From: Ophiodon elongatus
Lineage: Eukaryota; Chordata; Actinopteri; Perciformes; Hexagrammidae
Assembly (NCBI GenBank): GCA_016806645.1
Contig: JACSYO010000929.1
Span: 39,277-103,276, forward strand
Direction: 5' to 3'
Length of the DNA: 64,000 bases
Positions 58,506-64,000 of this stretch are shown here, piece after piece; position 1 is the first letter of the stretch; each line of letters begins with the position of its first letter. The notes below the pieces were generated by a model. The model was not told the DNA's origin and did no database searches. It worked only from the letters and a program-made list of their open reading frames with translations. The position numbers and the translations under genes were made by a program.

Positions 58506-58529
58506 ACCCTAACCCCCTCACCCCCTAAT

Positions 58530-59360
58530 TTACTATAATAAAGTAAAAGTATAACATTTATTATATTTGATTGTTTACTGACAACGATGGAAAAAGAAAG
58601 TATTCTGGATCCTTGTAGACCAGCTGCTATAGTATAAGGGATCTGTATCTGTTAATATGGATCATTAATGATCTATATTTAATATCAGCAGCAAAAAAAC
58701 AACCGTAAAATGCATTTATTTTTACTCTTTACTGTAAATGATGCTGATTATTATGAAGTCCCGTAACAGCTGACGCTGAAACTTGTTTTTGTGCCTTTTT
58801 CATGATCAGTTTTTATGTTAAATCTGAATATCTATGATCGTGTTGGTGGAAAACAAAGATCAGGACATGAAATTCAGCAAAGATCTTTTTATTTTGTTCT
58901 CGTACACGTCGGACCGCCTGTCTTCCATCAGCATTACGGCCGTCGCTCTGCGGTCGCTCAATGACGGCTTTCATCCGTAAGTGACACAAAGACATTACGC
59001 ACAAAACAAATGTTCACATCTCTGCAACATTACGTTGAATTACGTGGCTTATTAGCTCATTAGCATACTAAACTGATTGAAGTGGCCATGTTTCTGACCC
59101 TCTGGAGGGAAGCAAACAGGATTAGCATGCGCAGGACAACAACACGAGGAAATGTTGGAGCCGCTCGATTGCGTCACATCACGATTAGCTGTGACTTCTC
59201 ACATCCGGGGTTTAACCTCAGGGGGACGGAGAGCCACGGTGAAGCAGCCAGACGTCTCCTCTCTGCAGACTCCGGAGAGGAAGTAGAAAAAAACAAAACC
59301 GGAACAGACGTGAACCGGGAGCTTCGGGGCTCCTGAGATGTTCCTCGCAGCTGCTGGACG
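58530..59360 (-). other. hspbap1: hspbap1 3' untranslated region and downstream DNA
   Basis: No exon is seen. A minus-strand AATAAA (TTTATT on the plus strand) at 58888-58893 could be the hspbap1 poly(A) signal, giving a 3'UTR of about 0.47 kb. slc15a2 and hspbap1 are convergent. Confidence 0.45.
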
Positions 59361-61281
59361 TTACGTCCTGTGACTTCCTGCGTGTCTCCCCAGTAAGAGC
59401 TCGGTGACGCGGGCGATGACGTCAGGGTGCAGCAGGCAGTCCAGCAGGTCATCGGTGGTTATGGCGGCGTGTTCGGGCCCCTCGGGGGTCCCATCTGCAC
59501 GGCCAGGTGGTCGACGTCGAGTCAAACCGTCTTCTTCTTCGTCTTCTTCTTCTTCTTCGTCTTCTTCACCGACGCCGAGCTCGGTTCCCGGCGCTGCGTC
59601 GTGCGAGTCCTCTCTGGACGAGTTGACCTCCGGGTCCTTCGTGGTCTCCGGTGAGGCCGCGTCTCGCCGGCAGCGCACGGGGATGAGATGCGGTCCGAAG
59701 GGAACCCTGAAGGGCACCGAGTCCCCGCGTCCTCCCCTGATCTGTCCCCCGGAGTCCCGTTTGGCTGGACGAGCGTCCCTCTGGTCCCTCTGGTCCTTCT
59801 GGTCCCTCTGGTCCCTCTGGTCCTTCTGGTCCCGGGTCGGCTTGATGTTTGTTGTTCTCCGAGCACAAGCCCTCACTGCCAGGTTCACACACTGCATGTT
59901 GTCTTGGTGGGACGCCACGCCTTCCTGCAGAAACACAACACGGACAAAGGCCCAGTCTCAGTGTCCCCCCTAAGGCCTCAGACCCTGACCCCTCAGACCC
60001 TGACCTCTCAAACCCTGAACCCTCAGGGACTCACTGACATCACCTGTTAAGTGGTTGAGTGTGAGAGACTGTGAGGGCTTGAAATGGTGTAAATAGGAAT
60101 GGAACATACCACGTTACCATGACAACGTAAAAGAAATAGTGTACAATTGTGGGTATTTACGTTTTTTTTCACGTTTTGTTGTCGCCTCGCTACGCTGGAC
60201 TTCAAACCACCACACGTTACACTTGTTGCCATCACTGGCCTTTATTTCTAATTAATACTGTGAATTTAAGTTATTACTAATTCATACCGTCATATTATTT
60301 CCTCTTCTCTTTTTTTTTTGGTCAATATCATTTACACTGTATTATGATTAGTTTCCTCCGTGGGTCGATCTGTAAAAAGCTCCGTTAATCTTGGTTTTCC
60401 AAAGAGGATTTTTTTATTATTTCCGGAGCAAATGCTTCGATAACTTGTGGTAATTTGTTGAGTTCACCTCGTCGTCTGTAACTCTTCAGCTCAAATCAGA
60501 AATCTCCGCGCATTAACTCAAAATAGTAATATAATAATAATAAACAACACAAAAAGTATCAGCATTTTGACTCTTTTTGTTAAAGTACCAATAGATTCAT
60601 CAAGATGAAGCAATTGTTTGTAAAAACAATATTTATATCAGATAAACATTTACATATCAGCAAAACAAAAACATCGACAATTAATTTAATCATTTAATTT
60701 GAAAAAAGATTATTATTATTATTATCAAGAAGATAAAATTCACTTTTGCCTTTTTGGACATTTTAGAAATCCTGTAATGGTTTTAAATAACTGTATTTTT
60801 TAATTTAAATTTATCTATCAAATTATCTACTCAAAATGATCGGCCTTTAAACGTAACATAATTTTATTTTACATCAGAAGTTTATCAAATTATTTCCCCG
60901 ACTTTTATTGATCTATATTGGCTTTGCCTCTCCTGTGTTCGTTTACATCTTTGTATTAATCTTTGATTGACATGTACACAAGTTACAGTCGTCTAGATAG
61001 AAATAGTTTGAACTATTTTACTAATGATAATTCTGACATCACATCTCCAACAATTCTTTTAAAAATACTACAATTTGTGCTTTTACATTTTTCTTTACCG
61101 GGCGTAGTAACAAGAAAGCTGTTGATTTGAGGAAGTAATAAATACCACGGTAACACTTTGCTACCTCGGTGGGGTTGAGCCAGCCGTCCGTGTCGTCATC
61201 ACTTTTCAGGGCACAGACGACGGCCTTGGTCACGGCCTCGCCGACTCTCGCCACGTCGTCCACTTCCTGTCGGAGCAGAGA

Positions 61282-61337
<56 letters not shown>

Positions 61338-62027
61338 AAAACCATGGAACTTCTTTGCATTATTTCAGGTTTCGAGCTGAAGAACGGCATGTGAGTAAAA
61401 ACACAAATAATCTCAGAGTTTTCCTCTCGTGTGTTGACTTAAGAACAGGTTTAAAAAATCTTTCCAGGTTCCTTACGTTTCTTTTCATCTGTGAAAATTA
61501 CAGGAAAAAGTAAAAAAAAAAAGCTCAAATCTCCAGAGAGACCTGTTTATATACAGAACAACTAGACAATAAAGTTGTTCTGTATATAACATGTGACTTT
61601 CTCCCTTCTCCATGCACATTAAGAGTAGGTCAAGTTGTACCAGAAACACTCTGCTAAAACGGGGGAAAAATAAGTTTTACCAGGATACATTTTCAAAGCA
61701 ACTGTTTTTTATTTATTTTTTATATTAGTGAAACAGGTAAAAAAAATAAAGCTTTTACCAGGATAATTTTTTTAAGTTAGTTTTATTTTATTTTTTTCAT
61801 TAATTAAAAAATCAATTGTTTCACCAGAAAAAAACATTCAAAGTAAAAAAAAAAAATTTTTTTTTTTTATTTTTCCCCATTAGTGAAACAGTTTTGTGAA
61901 AGTGTTACGAGGATAATCAACCAGACGTGATTGCGTTCCTCACCAGCTCGATCCAGGAGTTGACGCTGACGGTGACGGGATCCAGTGACTCCACATAGTG
62001 CCACCAGTGTCTGGGGACATAAAGCAC
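59361..62027 (-). CDS. hspbap1: HSPB1-associated protein 1, last three coding exons (5' part outside window)
   Basis: Minus-strand exons are 62027-61944, 61266-61165 and 59924-59361 (stop TAA at 59363-59361), all phase 0, together 249 aa. The first encodes VLYVPRHWWHYVESLDPVTV and SVNSWIEL, the end of the JmjC / FIH-like 2-oxoglutarate oxygenase fold; WWH carries the distal metal-binding His. The second encodes VARVGEAVTKAVVCALKSDD and WLNPTE. The last is fast-evolving but closes with ITTDDLLDCLLHPDVIARV and TELLLGR, the conserved family C-terminus. Odd features are a DQK/DQR tandem repeat and an acidic tract (EEDEEEEEDEEED) in the last exon. Human HSPBAP1 binds HSPB1 (HSP27); its enzymatic role is not established. 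Upstream exons were not found in 62030-64000. The plus-strand ORF opposite the last exon is a shadow. Confidence 0.92.
61284..61335. repeat. (CA)n microsatellite in hspbap1 intron
   Basis: A pure CA run starting 15-20 bases upstream (in gene sense) of the acceptor of the exon at 61266-61165. In gene orientation the intron ends with (TG)n and then GCGCTCTCTGCTCCGACAG. Confidence 0.95.
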
Positions 62028-64000
62028 CTGAGAGAGGAAAGGGAAATGTGGAGGGAAGACATTACTGTTGATCCTCCACTAGATGGCAGCAAACCCCCCC
62101 CATCCTTCTCGACCCCCCCCCCAACACTCAGTGGCTCATTCATACTGTGACTTTATTAAAAGGGCGAGCCGTATTGACTTCCTGCCTCCTCAACAGTGAT
62201 TCATCTGTCCTTTGATTTGCAGCCAAAACTATTCATTCTGTGTTTCTCAGAGAAAATAATAAGTCAACGTTCTCCACTGTATGTACTCGATAAATAGATA
62301 TTATTATTATTATTAGTCAGTGAACATGAGTACTGGCTGAAGGTAAATGGTAATGTTCTCTGTGTAATCTAGTAAAATGTAGTGTTGGTGATGAACTAGA
62401 ATAAATCCAGATGTTTTCACATGAATATAAAATAGATATTAGAGATGAATTATGAGCTGTTTAACTTCCTAACACGCTTTAAGCTCATTATTAGACTTTA
62501 TTAACACTAATAATGACTAGATTAGTTTTAATCAATAAAAATATAATATTGTATTTCCTTATCATTTGAATTGTGTGTATTTATAATGAAAAAAAAACTA
62601 TAAATTAATATAACAAAATAAGACCGAAGTTTCGATGGTTTAGTGACTTCAGAATGTTGAAATTATTTTATGGATCTGGATCATCAATGATCAATAATTT
62701 GTTATCAGTGGCAAAAATCTCGTGATCATGGATCTAAAAGTTATATTTGTCCCCTTTTCTCTTTTGTACTGATCTGACCCGTGACTTTAATGATCCGTGG
62801 CTTTTTTTCTGACTGAACATCGGCCCCCTAATAAAGAGCACATCTAGTTTTCAGTTGCCCAAACCCAGAGCTGACTTGCCCCGGGCCGGTGGGCGAGCGT
62901 TGATGTTGATCCACTGGACTTATTCACACCAAAAGCTTGAACTGCAGTCATAACAAACAGCCGGGGATCCTGGGAAAGCGTTCAGGACTGAACTGAGAGT
63001 CAGAGCCAGTTAAAAGTTCCTCACAGTGACTTTAAATATGATGAATCTCCTCATTTGAAACCTCCAGCAGACGCTTTAAATGTAAATAAATGACATTCAG
63101 TGGAGCCGTCATCATTTCCCCTCAGAGAGAAGACGTGTGAGCGACTGAGCCGTGACCCTGAGCTGCACTCGGCTTCACCTCCACTCACCTGTCAGCTGGC
63201 CTCAGCGCTGCTGACAGCAAGGTGTTTACGGCTATTTACTGCTTTTAAAAAAGGATAATTGCTCCGTCGTTACTTCCGAGTCCTTTTAGAGCAAAACAAT
63301 GCAGCTGGAAGCCGAAACGCGGCATTAGACAAAAAAAAAAAAAAAAAAAGAGAACATTTGTGATTCCACCTGGATCCCGACTTCCTGTCTGAAGTCGTAC
63401 CTGCTCTCCAGTCGAGCTCCTGAACTACGAAGAGCGATGACGCGGCCGACCTTAACGCAGCTCAACCTCCATAAAACCTCCCGCTCCGTCCGAAGGCGAA
63501 GCGTTTCAAACCGAGGAGGCCGGATTTTAAATGGGACACAAGTCACGGCCGAGACGTTTTATGGAGGACACCGGGACAAATAAATCTCAATTATCAATAA
63601 AAAGCTGTATTTTATGGTTACTGCTGCTGGGTCACAAGCAGTTCGTCATATAAAGGCAGAGAAACGGCGTCCAGTCAAACTTCAGCAAATAACTGTTTTA
63701 TTAACGTCTGGAAAAAAAACACAACTGATTCTAAAAAAAAAAAAAAGGAGCTTCTTGAGAGAAAAATGTGAAATAGAAAAGCAGAATATGACATAACGTT
63801 GTTGAATATTGTGATGTTGATATTAATATAACGATATTACTAAAAGGTGAGATGAGGATTTTGGGGATTTCTTTCTATATATAGAATATATATCTATATA
63901 TAGAATATATAGATATATCTATATCTATATATAGATATATATCTATATATAGATATATATCTATATATAGATATATATAGATATATATCTAGATATAGAT
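62028..64000. other. hspbap1 intron sequence
   Basis: AT-rich, with no exon of hspbap1 recognised on the minus strand. An A-run lies at 63331-63349, and a TATC/TATA microsatellite fills 63875-64000 to the window edge. Confidence 0.5.

Noticed and set aside
59404..59973. Plus-strand ORF of 189 codons (poly-Ser) at the right of the window
   Set aside because: It is the antisense shadow of the hspbap1 last exon, whose minus-strand frame has the recognisable family C-terminus.
62030..64000. Further upstream hspbap1 exons on the minus strand
   Set aside because: I looked for the conserved JmjC-domain stretches of the family and found no matching frame with splice sites. The ORF at 63325-63546 has no similarity.

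Overview
This window is vertebrate nuclear DNA, almost certainly from a ray-finned (teleost) fish. Genes are split into many short exons with GT-AG introns. The DNA between exons is AT-rich and full of CA/TA microsatellites, minisatellites, decayed LINEs of fish type and inverted-repeat elements. No prokaryotic operon, CRISPR array, tRNA or rRNA gene was seen. I joined exons by eye from splice sites, reading phase and family similarity; no alignment was run.

Gene order: eaf2 (+, 455-4698, complete, 6 exons, 266 aa), cyp27a1-type cytochrome P450 (+, 14033-28190, complete, 9 exons, 529 aa), slc15a2 peptide transporter (+, 34285-56054, 22 exons, 702 aa) and the 3' part of hspbap1 (-, 59361-62027, last three coding exons; the 5' exons lie beyond the right edge). 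EAF2, SLC15A2 and HSPBAP1 are also close together in human (3q13-q21), so the backbone is old synteny. The P450 sits between eaf2 and slc15a2, whereas human CYP27A1 is on chromosome 2. The genes are not a pathway: they encode an RNA polymerase II elongation cofactor, a mitochondrial sterol hydroxylase, a proton-coupled oligopeptide transporter and a JmjC-type protein.

Between the genes: 4.7-14.0 kb holds a probable 2-kb eaf2 3'UTR with a foldback repeat, a dead LINE (7.86-9.07 kb), a broken duplicate of the 3' end of cyp27a1 that has lost the terminal exon (9.62-10.83 kb), and a 2.7-kb run of four minisatellites around a Ty3/gypsy reverse-transcriptase scrap (11.3-13.97 kb). The cyp27a1 introns carry two more large foldback elements and a LINE. 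The 28.2-34.3 kb interval holds the other copy of the duplicated flank, tandem AT repeats, a 22-24-bp minisatellite element and a LINE. The slc15a2 introns carry repeat arrays rich in CTCF-like motifs and a 0.75-kb minisatellite that runs into the 3' splice site of exon 8. The 56.9-58.5 kb interval holds interstitial telomere-like repeats followed by an unidentified segment.

The least ordinary observations are the CTCF-like arrays, the branch-point-like minisatellite, the three foldback elements, the exon-less duplicate of the cyp27a1 end and the telomere-repeat-bracketed segment.
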